Assembly: GCA_000349905.1 (NCBI GenBank)
Contig: KB722764.1
Location: 315,800 to 379,799 of the forward strand
Length of the DNA stretch: 64,000 bases
Reading direction: 5' to 3'
Source: Volvariella volvacea V23
Taxonomy: Eukaryota; Basidiomycota; Agaricomycetes; Agaricales; Pluteaceae
The position numbers were made by a program, and so were the translations under genes. The notes under the pieces were generated by a model. The model was not told the origin of the DNA. It worked only from the letters and a program-made list of their open reading frames with translations, and searched no databases. How positions within the stretch are numbered: the stretch's first letter is position 1; the number at the start of each line of letters is the position of its first letter. Positions 12,514 to 24,615 of this stretch are shown in pieces.

Positions 12514-14097
12514 CTAGATGTTCGGCATTAAACTGGGATATTTGTGCATCTTATGGGTTTAGACGTACCTTTTGTAGGGCTATTTTTGGTCTAATACTTG
12601 CTGTCGTCATTGTCGTAGTTTCTCTTTGAAGTTCAAGTGGCCAATGGGGGTAGTGCGGTAGGATTATTTAATGAAGTTACGCCCCAGCTGAGATGCTCAC
12701 CTTCCGTACTGCTCTCGAGACCGTAGCACTCAAACGTCGGGCGATACGTACAGCCCCCAGAGTGACTGTAAAGCAACACCGCCGCCGGCGGAATAGGGGG
12801 CATAGCCGATATATCAACTTATATCAGCACCTACAAACAAGCCAATACGCCACTCCCTTTTCTACTGCGAAGGGTGTAGCACCTCGGAATCTCAGTACTA
12901 GATTTTCGCTCCTAACAGGCGATTAACAAATATGACAATGTGCGTCTTGCACCGCAATTACATTAGATTCCTCAACCTGCTAATTCTCCTAGCCCGCGTT
13001 TTGTGCTATCAACTGTTCGGTTTCCAATTGTAGTAGGAATTTCAGAGCGCCCAACGCCGCTGGTGATACAGCATTGAAGCTCGTGACGGAAAAACAGCGC
13101 CCATCGGCTCTTGTTATAATATCAATGTCAAGCGCAGCCTCGTCCACGTGCAATTCGTTCCCTGAACATCCTTAACTTGACCCAATGCGTCGTCCCTTTC
13201 TCGATAGCTATCAGCACTATCCGCCCGCTCGAGTCCCTCTACGATGCTCCAGCCTTGCAGTGCAAACAGCATTTCTCGAAAAACTACGGAGGGACTGGGT
13301 CAACGAGGTCAACGCGACAATGTCATTTCTGTCAATTGGTCGGTCTCTGATCGACATCACGTTTACCCATTGGCTATTGTAGAGGGTACGCTTGGTCTGA
13401 CTCATGGAAAACACCTGCCCAAAGCACTTACATTTAATCTCGTAGATTACGGGTATATGTTCGACAAATGAGGTGGATGACGGCAGCCTCGAGGCTCAAG
13501 GGTCCAACAATCTGATCATTTTCAAATTGGCACGTACACCCCAAGCTGTTGTGTTGTTCAAGCGCAGCGCGAGGCATTGGCCAGGAAATACTAGACCACA
13601 TCTCATCATTTATTGGAGTCATAGGTTATGCGTCAATCGCATAACGTGCCACTACTCCACCACTGATATGTGATAATGAATCAAGGGGGAATCAGGTCTA
13701 GAAAGGTCTTAATAGAAGTAATAGGTACGTCCCTTCCTGTCCCGCAACTTCATGTTGCCACTGTCAAACCGCAATTCACTGATTTTGTTATCCCAGAGTA
13801 ATAATTGACAGTGCTGTGCCACTGCCACGAGGTACTCTCATTCACTCCAAAGTCCTTCCAGCCAATTCCATTGACGCTTCTCAACCCATTTGGATAAACG
13901 CCGCCCAGGAGGGTTCAGCTTACGGCATTACATTACCTACGCACACGCCGCACTGGGCTGCCAACCTGCAACTGACTGGTGTCCCTTGCAGATCTTTTAT
14001 TATAAAGCATCTCTTGGAGATCACAGACATTCACGGTGTATCCCTCCACCTCTTTCCACCCACCTTCTTGTCTTGCGACGCGCATTGATTGTCCATC
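12514..14097. other. 1.6 kb gap, no gene supported
   Basis: Short frames on both strands show no domain, leader or consistent intron pattern. The last part is the promoter region of CFEM gene 2. Confidence 0.4.
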
Positions 14098-15027
14098 ATG
14101 GTCGCCAACACAAAGTTCCTCTTCACAATCTTTGCGATTGTCTTCTCCACACTGAACATGACCCTCGTGTTGGCCCAAGGACCGGAGACAACTGTAACGG
14201 AGCCGACTGTCCCTCCCCCCAATACACCCGAGACGCCTGCTCCTACTGACCCTACTACACCACCAGTCCCGGAGCCATCTATTTCTCCATGCATAATGGA
14301 CTGCGCTACTGCTGCAGCAGACGCGGCTGGTTGTGATTTGTAAGTTTTCCCATTCATTCTTTGCCTCTTCCCTCCCAAGATTATTTTTCTCTGCGTTTCT
14401 TGTGGTGTCTGTACTCTGTGTTCTTACATGTCGATCATACAATTAATAGGAATAACGCAACTTGTTGGTGCCCAAGCGAAACCTTCCACGCCTCCATTGG
14501 AGGATGCCTTCAATCCACATGTCCTGAAGAACTTCCCGCAGCTGAACAAGTTCATCAATCCCTCTGTGCTGGTACGTCTAGACGCCCGCCTATACACCAC
14601 CGCACCCCATTCGTCCTCGATCCGTTCTATCACTTTCTTCTATTCACTAACTCTCAAAACCTTCCTTTTAGACTTCCCTTCACCGACCGTCAACGCTACA
14701 GACGTATCCAGCACTGTCGAGCCCTCATCTTCTCTCCCTTCCTCCTCGATCGAGCCGACATCCAACTCTACTACTGTCGAAATATCGACAAGTTCGTCCA
14801 ACAGCACCACTACCACCACTCCCATAACGACAACCGCAACCTCTCCCCGACCTGGCACTACTGAAACTACCACCACAAGCACCTCAACCGGAACCGCAGA
14901 GCAACAAAGCGAATCTTCCAACGCCGGTACCGCTGCTGCCGTCGTCCCCATCGTCGGCAACGGCGGTTTGATGGCTGGTTTGAGCGTCGTTTTGGGCATG
15001 GCCGTCGGTGGATGGGCTGTCCTCTGA
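14098..15027 (+). CDS. CFEM-type secreted, GPI-anchored protein 2
   Basis: Protein of 239 residues from exons 14098-14339, 14450-14571 and 14672-15027, all phases consistent. Signal peptide to about residue 25 (LVLAQ), a Pro/Thr-rich spacer, and a CFEM domain with the full eight cysteines (including TCWCPS and GGCLQSTCPEE). A long Ser/Thr-rich stretch likely to be O-glycosylated follows, then a GPI-type tail (GLSVVLGMAVGGWAVL). Introns sit at the same two positions and phases (2 then 1) as in the three other CFEM genes of the window. Tandem paralog of gene 1. Confidence 0.85.
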
Positions 15028-16103
15028 TGATTAGGCTTAATATCGGTTACTAAATATGGAATTGGTTATTACGACTTTCCAGGACCCATTTTTGTTTTCG
15101 TGGACTAGGATCGTTTTGGACGTTTGCCCGAATGAACTCTGATGACATCTTACTTCTTACTTTCACTTCGTTTGGTCTGCTTTCCCCTTTCGTATATACG
15201 ATACCTTGTTAACTTGTGTTACGATTACGATATACATCCTGTTTTACTACCCTTGTTCACTAAACATGATCGTTGTTGTTGTTCCCCTATCCCGAACGTC
15301 TGAAAGAGTCAACGCCATGGTGGCATCGCTAAGACCATACTGCGCGCAACGAATTCCCGCCATTCTCGTACATGATAAGAGCTTATTTAAAACCCACACT
15401 GGCACACAAATCAATTACGAAGTGCTCAAGGTATCACTGACATCAGCACCGAACTAAATTTAGCTCTTCAGACCTGGGTCCAACAATCGGAACATGGGAC
15501 AGGGAAGAGGTCGAAAGCAGTGCGGGTGTACCTGCAGCTACAGCATCGATATCTAAAATCGTGCTTGATAATACAGCATCTGCGAGGAGCGCAACTCGTG
15601 GTCAAGAGTAGGTTGACTGCGGGCGGACAGGCTACTTATCCTGGTAGTTCGATAATAATAAATGTGGTGCAGGCGGTGCTCTGCTCTTGACCTCTTTGGA
15701 AAGGGGAGGGGTTCCAGCGAACGATCACTCCTAGCGAGGTATTTTTGGTGGAATGCGGCCTTAGGCTACTAGCTTTTTACTACACCATCATTCCCAACGA
15801 TGCTGCGGATATTTAGCCTATCCACATCAAGCATAAATAATACATATATAGATGAACATTGTCTACGTACAAACTTGGAGGTAATAACTTTCGGGCAAAT
15901 GGTCCAAAAAAAGATAACAACCAAACTTCGCCACTGCATCCCCATCATGGATACCACATGAGAAGGTGTTTTACGCAGTGCCGACAGTGTAGGGCTTCGC
16001 GGTTACTGGACTGGGTAGCATTACAGTATGAATAACGTGCTCGTGGGACGACAGAAATAAGCGGTGGGCACAAGGTTCTGACGTAGAACGAGCTTGAGTT
16101 TGG

Positions 16104-16117
16104 GCGTGACGTCACGC
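16104..16117. promoter_or_regulatory. CRE/ATF-type palindrome
   Basis: Perfect palindrome GCGTGACGTCACGC with the consensus bZIP (CREB/ATF) core TGACGTCA, about 670 bp upstream of the dehydrogenase start. The match is exact, but one site in non-coding DNA is weak evidence of function. Confidence 0.4.
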
Positions 16118-16722
16118 TGCAGCCTGCAGCCTGAGCTACCCAGTGCCTAGTCCGACCAGAAGCCAGGAGATGGTTCGCCCTTTGGTTCTATTACCGCAGC
16201 CATCGAGTTCTGTATCTGCACACTTTGAGTACCGACGATAGCAAACATCACCCGCTTGAGCTTACCGGCTTTCTCATCCTCACATCCCGGCGCTTGTCCA
16301 TTCCTCCTGCCATCTACCTGCCATTTCGCGGGGTTTTCTATCATTGCGGTAATTGGGTCCTGCCGCAACCCTCAACGGCGCCCTCGGCCCTCAAAAAGCT
16401 CCGGTAAAGGATTCCAGTTTGCAGCAAGCTTACAATGGCGCTACAACGGATGACAGATGACCCACCTGAATTTTCAATCTACACCATACTTGGTCTATCA
16501 AAATCCAATTCAATACCGCAATTGGTGGACCTGCCACCCTCTAAAGAGCACCGAAACCTTATTTCCACGGTCAAAAGGGTCCCAAGCCCGCCATCTATTG
16601 GCTTCCACGTCTCCTTATCCCCGCATGCGCACCTCGGAGGCAAAACGTGGTATTGATGATGAGTACAGCGCATTGACGTAATACGACAATCAAGCTCACC
16701 ACCTGTCAGGATCGTCGTATAA

Positions 16723-16729
16723 TATATAA
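16723..16729 (+). promoter_or_regulatory. TATA box of the short-chain dehydrogenase
   Basis: TATATAA lies 56 bp before the ATG at 16785, a typical distance in fungi. Confidence 0.45.
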
Positions 16730-16784
16730 TGGGTCCAGCTGATACTTTCCAACTGCATCTGATTTCGGCCCACTTGTGCTAATC

Positions 16785-18094
16785 ATGTCTGTATCCAAGG
16801 GTATCGCACTCATCACTGGCGCATCTCGTGGTCTTGGTCGAAGCATTGCTCTTCGGCTGGCGAAAGACGGGTTTGACATCGCCGTGAACGATCTCCCACA
16901 ATCCCGAGCGCACCTCGAAACTCTGGTTCAGGGTGTCAAGGACCTAGGCAGAAGATCTGCGGTGGTTGCTGCGGATGTAACGAAGGAGGATGAAGTAAGA
17001 CGTATGGTAGATGATGCAGTGAAGGAGCTAGGTGCATTAGACGTGGTATGGTTGCCTAGTCCTATTCTACACCTCGTACACTGATGTCACCTTCCTCCCC
17101 TCAAGATGGTCGCAAATGCGGGTATATGCATAGCCAAACCCGTCACAGAAAGTACGTTCCCCTCTTATCACCTTAAATGAAGTGCTCATGTGTCCGTTGT
17201 AGCCACCGTAGACGACTGGGACAGAATCTTCTCCGTCAACACACGAGGACTCTTTCTCTCCTACAAATATGCAGCTCTTCAGATGATCGCACAGGGACGA
17301 GGTGGTAGAATAATAGGCGCTTCTTCTGTTGCCGGAAAGGAAGGTAGGCGCAGGCTCATCTGGATAGCAGCGTCCGCTGATGAGTGCTAACGGTTACGTT
17401 TTGCTATAGGCGAAGAATTCCTCTCGGCGTACTCTTCGACTAAATTCGCTGTACGGGGTTTAACACAAGCTGCCGGTGAGCCACCTCCACCTTCTGAGGC
17501 GCTAGGCGAAGATGCTGAGACAAAATACAGCAAAAGAGTGGGGCCAGTATGGCATAACCGTCAACGCATACTGTCCAGGTACGTCCACCCGCTCTGATTA
17601 TCAGCCCTTCTTTAATCGTCCGGCTGCACTACACCAGGTCCGGTTGACACGAAAATGCGTAAGTCCAGGCGCACTCAAATCCGGTGCTCAGTTTAACCAT
17701 TTCCACCAATTCGTGGCACACAGTTGAGAGTCTATCTGAGCAAGTAGGAATGCCATACGAGGCCTTTCAGACCAAAGTACGCCCTACCTCCCTCGACCAT
17801 CAAATCAAATCTAACTGTGCTACCCCTTCTAGGAAAGCAGCGCAGTTCCAATCGGAAGAATAGGCCAAGTCGAAGACGTGGCGAACGTCGTCTCGTTTCT
17901 GGCGTCCAAGGAGTCTGGGTGGATAACTGGTATGTGTGCTATATTCCGTCAAAGGGTTGCTAACAGCTATTCGTCATCGATTACCTCCATAGGCCAAAGT
18001 GTAAGTTCTGTCCGTTTGCTTATTCGGCACCCACGCTGACAATCACGGCCCTCTGATGCAGCTCTCTCCAAACGGCGGTAGGCACTACGACTGA
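16785..18094 (+). CDS. short-chain dehydrogenase/reductase (diacetyl/acetoin reductase-like)
   Basis: NAD(P)-dependent oxidoreductase of the classical SDR family, about 260 residues. Visible: cofactor motif TGASRGLG near the N-terminus, the VANAG strand, ASSVAG and the catalytic YSSTK (YxxxK), ITVNAYCPG, and the C-terminal end [14 protein letters not shown]. About nine exons. The intron after LTQAA is bridged in frame only with the acceptor ATACAG before CAAAAGAG, which restores [12 protein letters not shown]; nearer AGs break frame. The start is [14 protein letters not shown]. The overall pattern resembles acetoin/diacetyl reductases; the substrate is not certain. A partial duplicate of the last intron and exon lies at about 20978-21170. 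Confidence 0.85.
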
Positions 18095-18780
18095 ACTGAT
18101 TGGAGGGGCGGAGACGTATGATGGTGCTTCACGCTGTGGCGTGGAATATGTTCCTCTCTGTGGCATGACAATTGATGGAGCTTGTCAATGCTAGGACTGA
18201 ACTGTAATTTTAGCCAGGCGAGGCGGTATGAAATCCCACACCCGGATCCCACTGCAATACTAGTAAATATCGCGTGCCATGCTGCATCTTTATGTGGATT
18301 ATGATTTTCACTCGAGACCCATCATGATCGCAAGCAACCGAGACGGCTTTCCATCCATCTTGGACCACTCTCAAGTCCAAGCTACATACCACGACCGTGC
18401 CTATGCCGAACTTCAACGCTGTTGCTCGCAGATACACAGTAAAACCTACTTCTACATCTCAAGAAAGTATTACATTTGAATCATACACATTTGCACCGAG
18501 GACTATGATGAATTTGGGGCGTCCCATTTATTCCCATTAAGTCTCAAGGCTTCAAGCAAAATTAAATCTTTATGGGAACCAAGTTGAATATAATGTAGGC
18601 AGTTTTTGAAGTAGCATCGCAATCCCCAGCAGCATCTGCAGCATTTCTTGTTGACGGCTATCTCATCAGGTAAGTTCATACGATACATCGACACAAACAA
18701 AGCCAATCTATCAAATTGCTTGTAAATTCCCCATTTTTCAGGTCATCGTCATTACCGATGACCGGTGTTGCAACACATTC
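18095..18780. other. spacer downstream of the dehydrogenase
   Basis: Holds the dehydrogenase 3' flank; up to about 18260 it is duplicated near 21.1 kb. No gene recognised after that. Confidence 0.4.
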
Positions 18781-18839
18781 TAAACTTGAGCAGCTGAGGC
18801 TCTGCATTTTCATCGCAACTTCCCTTATCGCCTGTCCAA

Positions 18840-20881
18840 ACTCCTTGCTCCAGCCATGCCGAGAAACCCTTCAGTACGCTCCAACACATTGCGACCCTTT
18901 TGAGTGGCAATGTTTCTAGAAATGAGCTTGAGGAGGGAGAGCATGAAAGTCTTCGTGGACATTCCCCTACTAGCCGCGAAGTGGCTGTTGTGGGTGTTGC
19001 TCTACCGCATGGCAATTTTGTGGACGCGTTAATGGTTGCGCCACCCACTAGGTATGATGTTGTATCTCCCAGTGATTCCGAGAGAAAAGGAATCATGATA
19101 GAGAGAATATCAACCGATGAGGATGCTGCAAATATTTTATGTGATTGGAGCAATAGACGGTACGTGTTACCAGTCCCACTGCGGTGTTTTCCATTATTGA
19201 GCCCTTGACGTTGATAGCACCGGTGATACTTTCAGGAACTTCTCCTGCTACGTCACCAAGCGCACATACGACCAAAAAATCATCTCTCGAATAGATTCTC
19301 TCGCGCTTAAGCTTTGGGACAACCATCTCCCACTGCTCACTCTCAAGGGTTGGCTCGACGAGAACATTGACGAATACAATCCCGAATACCCATACCCGTG
19401 GAAGTTGCGCCCTAGTTCCAAATCTGCCAGTTTACTACTGGAAGCATTTGGGATGACACCGACAACAGAAGATAATCAGGTTATCCTTGTCGTCGATCGT
19501 AGTAACGTCGTTGATTGGGTACAGAAACTGCAAAATTTGCACGATTCTATAAGAGCGGTTAAACATACCCCTAATCAACGATTTGCGAATCGAGAAGAGG
19601 CGATAGGGTATACAAAATGTGCAAACGAGTTGACGGAGGCGGAGATTATATCAATTCATCGATGGCCGCATTTCAAGTCGTAATCGAGATGAAGTTTTTG
19701 GAAAGGTTACTCTCGGATAAGGATCTGGAGAGATCTTTGGGGACGGAAAGTCTTTCCTACTACAACCGCAGTTCGAGGTACTATTCCTTCGCTGGAATGT
19801 CAAGACCATCGCGTGAGGTAGATTACAAGCTGATGGACAGAGGTGAGTCCTTGGTTCTCCGATGGGGATACCTAATGCCCCTTTCTTGTGTTTCTACACC
19901 AAATTCCTTACCTCCAGTTATTCCCATAGATTTGACAGAAAGTCTGAGATCATCAGGTGAACCAGCTTCGCAGCACCTCATCCGCTACCTCTGCCACATC
20001 ACTACTCCTTACAAAGCTGTTCAACACGTATACCAGAGGAACAGGTTCCCATTTCCCATTCGTGCACATATCATTACTCTTCCTCTTCCTGGGAGTAGGG
20101 CCGATATGCCTGGCATCACGAATGAGGACATTTTCGTGGCAAATTCAAGGACGACATGATGAGTAGATTGGAGGAGACAGACCGTGACGAGGGTATGGAG
20201 TGGCTGACTGAACTAGCGTCTAAGCAGTTAAAGGCACTCGAAGGGAGTCCAAATGGCATAGGTACACGCTGAAGCGGGAATGATGATGCTCGCATAGATG
20301 GTCAGCTCTCGCACCCCACAAACACTCTCGGAGGAACTAGGGATTACACTAGAGAAAGCAGGGATCCTTAAACAATTATTCTCGGTCGGCTCCTTGTTTC
20401 TCTCTTTATTATGATCCTCATTGGTTTTGTGTAGGAACACAGGATTTTGGTCGGCTCAAGCGACAGATCGTGTTGATGCTGCTGGAAATTACGCACGATC
20501 ATCAACACTAAACTCTCGAGTGCAACCTCAGAGTCTGCATCTGAGTCACTAGGTGCGAGCATCCACCCACAAGTAATGCTCACGGGCACACACGCAATCA
20601 TTCTCCCATGGTACCCGCCTCAGCTACTAACGACAGGCTCGGGAATAGAAGCGGCGTTAATTGAGGAGATGCTTGAGTGTATCCTTGTCGATTTAATCAA
20701 TATTCTGACGGACAAGATGCAAAAAGAGATAGAATGTCATCGCCTTGAGTGTGAGGAGAGGAGTGATGTGACTGATAATGTCTGGAGTGACGACGTCTGG
20801 AGTGGTCTTGTACAGGAGTTGGAGAAGTACGTTCCAGGGCTGGATCCAGAGATACAGAGGAGGGTGTGGGGTAAGGAGTAG
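18840..20881 (+). CDS. unrecognised multi-exon gene or gene remnant
   Basis: Several plus-strand blocks look coding and can be partly joined by introns. Block one, about 18840-19158, contains REVAVVGVALPHGNFVDAL. An intron follows (GTACGT near 19161, ending about 19217). Block two, about 19218-19680, contains KRTYDQKIISRIDSLALKLW. Later blocks lie at 19690-19850, about 19918-20260 and 20640-20881; the last ends EIQRRVWGKE-stop. The changes of frame between about 19620 and 19700 are not resolved, so this may be a pseudogene. I recognise no domain. It lies between the dehydrogenase and the duplicated dehydrogenase tail, so it may have arrived with, or been bracketed by, that duplication. Start codon not determined. 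Confidence 0.4.
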
Positions 20882-20977
20882 GAATCCTGTGTAGTCATGC
20901 GAGAGTGTAGATGTTTTTGTGCAATACTGGCCCCTAGCGCGAAATTGCAAGATCCTCAGTGAGCTCAGTATAGCCCA

Positions 20978-21170
20978 GACGATGTCAATACGGCTCTTTG
21001 ATATAACTCTCACTGAATGGTGGTAGGCACTACGACTCGTTGAGGGGGTAGAGGCGTATGATTCTCACAATGTGGCGCGGAGTATACTCCCCCATGGCAT
21101 GACACTTGATAAAGCTCATCAACACTAATAAAGCTGCCTGAAATCCCATATTTGGATCCCAATGCAGCAA
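20978..21170 (+). pseudogene. duplicated 3' end of the short-chain dehydrogenase
   Basis: Similar to about 18032-18260: the end of the last intron (GATGTCAATACGG), the final-exon block GGTGGTAGGCACTACGAC, and the 3' flank (GGCATGACA, GAAATCCCA, GGATCCCA). It is diverged and has no upstream coding exons. Because intron sequence is included, this is a DNA-level duplication rather than a retrocopy. Confidence 0.7.
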
Positions 21171-21234
21171 TCCATCCAAAGTTCGGATTTATACCGATTA
21201 TCACTTCAGGAAAATGCTGTCATAGTGTTCTAGG

Positions 21235-22307
21235 CTACAAAAAATCGCTCAGCTTGCGCTTACTCTCGTCAATAAGCAACATCTCAATCATCTTCCATTT
21301 GAACGAATCCAGATCCTCGCATGCTTGCCCATGCATGGCGCGCTCCATACCTATATTAATGATGGCTTCAATCTTTTTGTGCACTCGCAATTTGTCCTGG
21401 TAAGAAATTTTGTTAGCAGCGAGCGCCCTTTGGACACCATTTATTGTCTCCCCATCGTAATTTGAACGCAACAAGGCTCTAAGGGCTCTATTCCCAATGT
21501 TAGAATTCGTCCTTTTGAGCAGCTCTTGGATTTGTTTGAATGGGTAGTGCCATAGGGACTGTATATAGGAACTCAAAGTTCGAATGCTCGTTGGTGGAGC
21601 AGGAGCTTGAAGCTACTTACCCATGCTCGAAATGCTTTATCATTACTTATACCCCTGACAGCGTCCTCGACAGAGGAAAAAATAGTCAGGTTGGCAGCAA
21701 TATCGCCCAAATCGGTGTAGCCATAGGTCGTGGCGCACGAAAGTACCAAGAATGGATTTTCCTTCACCCGCATTCTAGCTAAAATGAGTATGGTTCAAAC
21801 ACTGACAGACATACTAGGGCATACCGCATCGTCACCTTGCACATCTCTATTGCAGCATAAACACGATACTTCTCTGCAGCTTTGATTAAATTTACAACCA
21901 CTTCCAGAGGAATTCTCTTGTCCTGAATGTTCGGAAGGGGGCCAGGGTGCATGAAGCCCAGGAGCAAGCTCAGCTCTTCGGAGTGCTCCGGTAAGGTGAT
22001 TTCATGCAAAGTTTCTGAGTTGGGCTTTGGATCGCTGGTAGGATCGTATCCAGGGGGAGGGACAGGGACCATGTTATCACTGTGCATGAGGAGAATCGCA
22101 CTGTGCGCCCCAAAAAATATGCCGTCCGAGGATTTGATGACGTAGTCAATATTGTAGGAGCAAGTCCTGACAGTCCCATCTGCGAGGGTAGTGACTGATA
22201 TTATGAAATGGTTAGTGTATCGGAGTGCATGGCGAAGAATCGAACGCACAGGGGCAAGGAGCAGAGTCCGTGTTCTGGATAGCTTGTGTGGCTGCTATCG
22301 TTGACAT
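21235..22307 (-). CDS. BTB/POZ domain protein A
   Basis: Four-exon minus-strand gene: 22307-22250, 22194-21825, 21774-21621 and 21558-21235. Phases agree and the product is 301 residues. An N-terminal BTB/POZ fold covers about residues 25-140 (VIKSSDGIFFGAHSAIL, then LLLGFMHPGPLPN and AAEKYRVYAAIEMC). A family-specific middle region ends KAFRAW, and a helical C-terminus ends KRKLSDFL. BTB domains dimerise and often recruit substrates to Cul3 ubiquitin ligases; the role of this fungal family is unknown. Closest in the window to protein B. It lacks the CxC...C motif of C, D and E. Confidence 0.75.
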
Positions 22308-23252
22308 TTGAGGTGCGGGGAATGAGTATTGAGTACTGAGTGCGGGAGCCTTGCGAGTTAACGAGGTCCGGCTACGGCGCGGGCATGTAGCTACTACGTG
22401 AAGAACTAGTGTCTTTGCCTTCTGGCATATACACCTTGAGAACGCGCAGGTGAATTGCAAGTGACAAGACTGTTGGTGCGCAGGCCCCTTGTGAGGAAGC
22501 GTGTGGTGTGGTGCGCATGTGCCACGCAGGGAATGAGTGTCTTCGCCATCGCAGTGTGTGACATCACGTGCTATGTAACGCGTTACTCTACCGCCCAGTA
22601 ATCATTGTCAGTCTTCCTCGAGCCCACTATAGGAATCGCACTCATCGATGCATCCTGTAACTCGGCTCAAGTGGGCGACTTGTAGAATGAAGGATGCTGG
22701 TAGAAGGCCGTGGTGGTCGTGTCAAAGGGAGTGAATCTACAGATATGGTGCGAGTACAGTACGTTTCGTGGCCGCCAGGCTACTGCTCTCTTGGGCTTTG
22801 GTTGCACCCTTCTGTACTCACCGGTGCTTTCCGACGGCAGGGGATACCTTGAGGCAAGGCTCAGCTCACCTCAACAATCGAAAATACTACAAAATGGCGG
22901 ATAGTGTTGCTACAGGAGGAATGGGCAAGCACTGGGAAGTGAGGATGAGATATTCATAATCGGAGTAGATGTGGGTACAGTAGGGGATGTCCGTGGTACT
23001 GAAAAGTATGGAAAACCGAGTTCACTGCCCGTTCACAGTTTGGGCGTCTAACAAGCAACGATGCCTCTCACCACGCCCACCATGTCGACAATCTCCTAGT
23101 TTGAAAATGCATGCAATGTGAACGTGGTGGGGGATATAACCAATATTCAGGGGATTTATCATGCACGGAATTCAGGTGAGCTATTGGTGGATACTCCACT
23201 GCACTGACAGACCGCTAAACTCTCGCAACGGACCCCTTAACCGTTCTTCGCA
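22308..23252. other. spacer between BTB A and NACHT relic
   Basis: No gene recognised; it should include the promoter of the minus-strand BTB gene A. Confidence 0.35.
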
Positions 23253-23870
23253 ATGCTAGTTCTCGAGAAGCCATGTATGATGCATGGGGATACGGGGGAT
23301 ATTGTGCATGGGCATGATCTATCGACGATCTTGAATGAATTCGTGTTGTGGGGGAGAGGAATTAATCGAGAGAAGAACGTCATCTGGGTGTCTAGCCCTC
23401 CAGGCTCCAGTCAAGTTGGAAGCAGCGCGCCCAAACTCCTAATCAATTCTATCCCCAATAGAAGCCATCTCGCCGGCGGATTCTTTTTCGACAGAGACGA
23501 AACCAGCCGAAATTCAACTAGGACCTTTGTTCCACCCATTGCGTATCAGTTGATGGTGTGGAATGAGCCACTTGAGAAACGAATATCGAAGGTCCTGGGA
23601 CCCAATCCCGCTATTTTGACGGCTCGGTTAGAGGAGTAGTGGCAGGAGTTGATTGTTGAGCCGATGAAATCAATTTGGGCAAAGAAGCCTTCCGCCTGGG
23701 GTGGTCATTAGTATCGACGCATTGTGTCAATGTGGCGATTTTTGGGCGCAAGAACGACTTCGAACCCCATCTTGACACGTGGTTCCAACCTTCCCCTCGT
23801 TTTCGTCATTGCATCTTCTCTCGAATTAGACGCCGCGGCGCTCGACACACGCAGATTATTCAACGTGTGT
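23253..23870 (+). pseudogene. decayed NACHT/NLR-type STAND NTPase fragment
   Basis: Remnant of a fungal NLR-like gene. In order: an N-linker and a degraded P-loop region (VIWVSSPPGSSQVGSS where intact proteins have a GPAGSGKS-type loop), the typical HLAGGFFFDRDETSRNS and FVPPIAYQL segments, NPAILTARLEE, an in-frame TAG at 23637-23639, and WQELIVEP. After a frame change come a Walker-B-like segment (VISIDALCQCGD) and, in yet another frame, NLPLVFVIASS. Intact NACHT proteins carry these elements in this order. The missing Lys/Ser of the P-loop, the stop and two frame changes show it is dead. No repeat domain follows. Confidence 0.65.
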
Positions 23871-24479
23871 CGCAGGAACATCTGGCTTGGTTCTGCGTGC
23901 TGCTTAAATGGAGGCTTGCGTGTTTTCGCCGTCAAATCAAATCAGCCAACTCCATCGCCAGCAAGGTAACTCAAGGCCTTGAAGTACGAGCAAGCAGTGT
24001 CAGAGTAATGATAGACTTGATTCGCATGGTTTAATACGTTTAGGTGAGTATTCTCGATAGTTTTTGTGGTGTCTGAATCTCACGCGTTGAAACTCAATGT
24101 CATCGAATTGGGACTGCAATTGGGGCCTTTTTTCTTTGGCATGAGCATCCTTTTTTATACTCTTTAGAACTGATCCGTTACCACGACGCTGTGCTCAGCG
24201 GAGAAGCCTGGCGACAGAACAAATGAAAGATGTGTGCGGTGCAAATTGACTGGAACCTGCTGTGTATGCGCACTAGAAAAGGATTTGCCGACAACTCCGT
24301 TGGCTATCTGTGTCCTATTCTAGAATGTTTCTTTTCCAGGCATAGCAAAACTTTATTAATGCGAAGCGAGGAGGCTGAGACTAGTCTATGAATAAAATCC
24401 GTCGCCTCTTCTCCTCGTCCCACATCGTTCACAATACCATTTTTTCTCTCCGCATGAGAAGCGAGATAAGACATATTGT

Positions 24480-24605
24480 TCGCATACATATAAAGTAAGT
24501 ATTTATGATAACGTGGGCTCTTCGCCTCTATTATTCTAATCCCTAACCCGGAGCGTTCATGTTCAAAGCTTATGAAAATGCGCTCGATGTAGGATGCGAT
24601 CTGTG
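24480..24605. repeat. dispersed repeat near BTB genes, copy 1
   Basis: Contains CTAATCCCTAACCCGGAG followed by TTCAAAGCTTATGAAAAT, and before it GCATACATATAAAGTA. It matches 26580-26705 (same 18-mer, TTCAAAGCTTATAAAAAT, GCATACATGCAAAGTA). Non-coding; probably a duplicated flank of the BTB units. Confidence 0.6.
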
Positions 24606-24615
24606 TCCCTTCAAG

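Larger units (their letters stand above)
15028..16784. other. 1.75 kb gap with CRE-like site and TATA box
   Basis: No gene supported. It holds a perfect 14-bp palindrome at 16104-16117 and a TATATAA box at 16723-16729, about 60 bp upstream of the dehydrogenase start. Confidence 0.4.

Noticed and set aside
17461..17540. Apparent frameshift in the short-chain dehydrogenase after LTQAA.
   Set aside because: Resolved by using the acceptor ATACAG before CAAAAGAG, which restores the conserved AAKEWG in frame.
24537..24554. CCCTAACCC inside the repeat, suggestive of telomeric DNA.
   Set aside because: Only one and a half repeat units; no telomeric array or subtelomeric tract.
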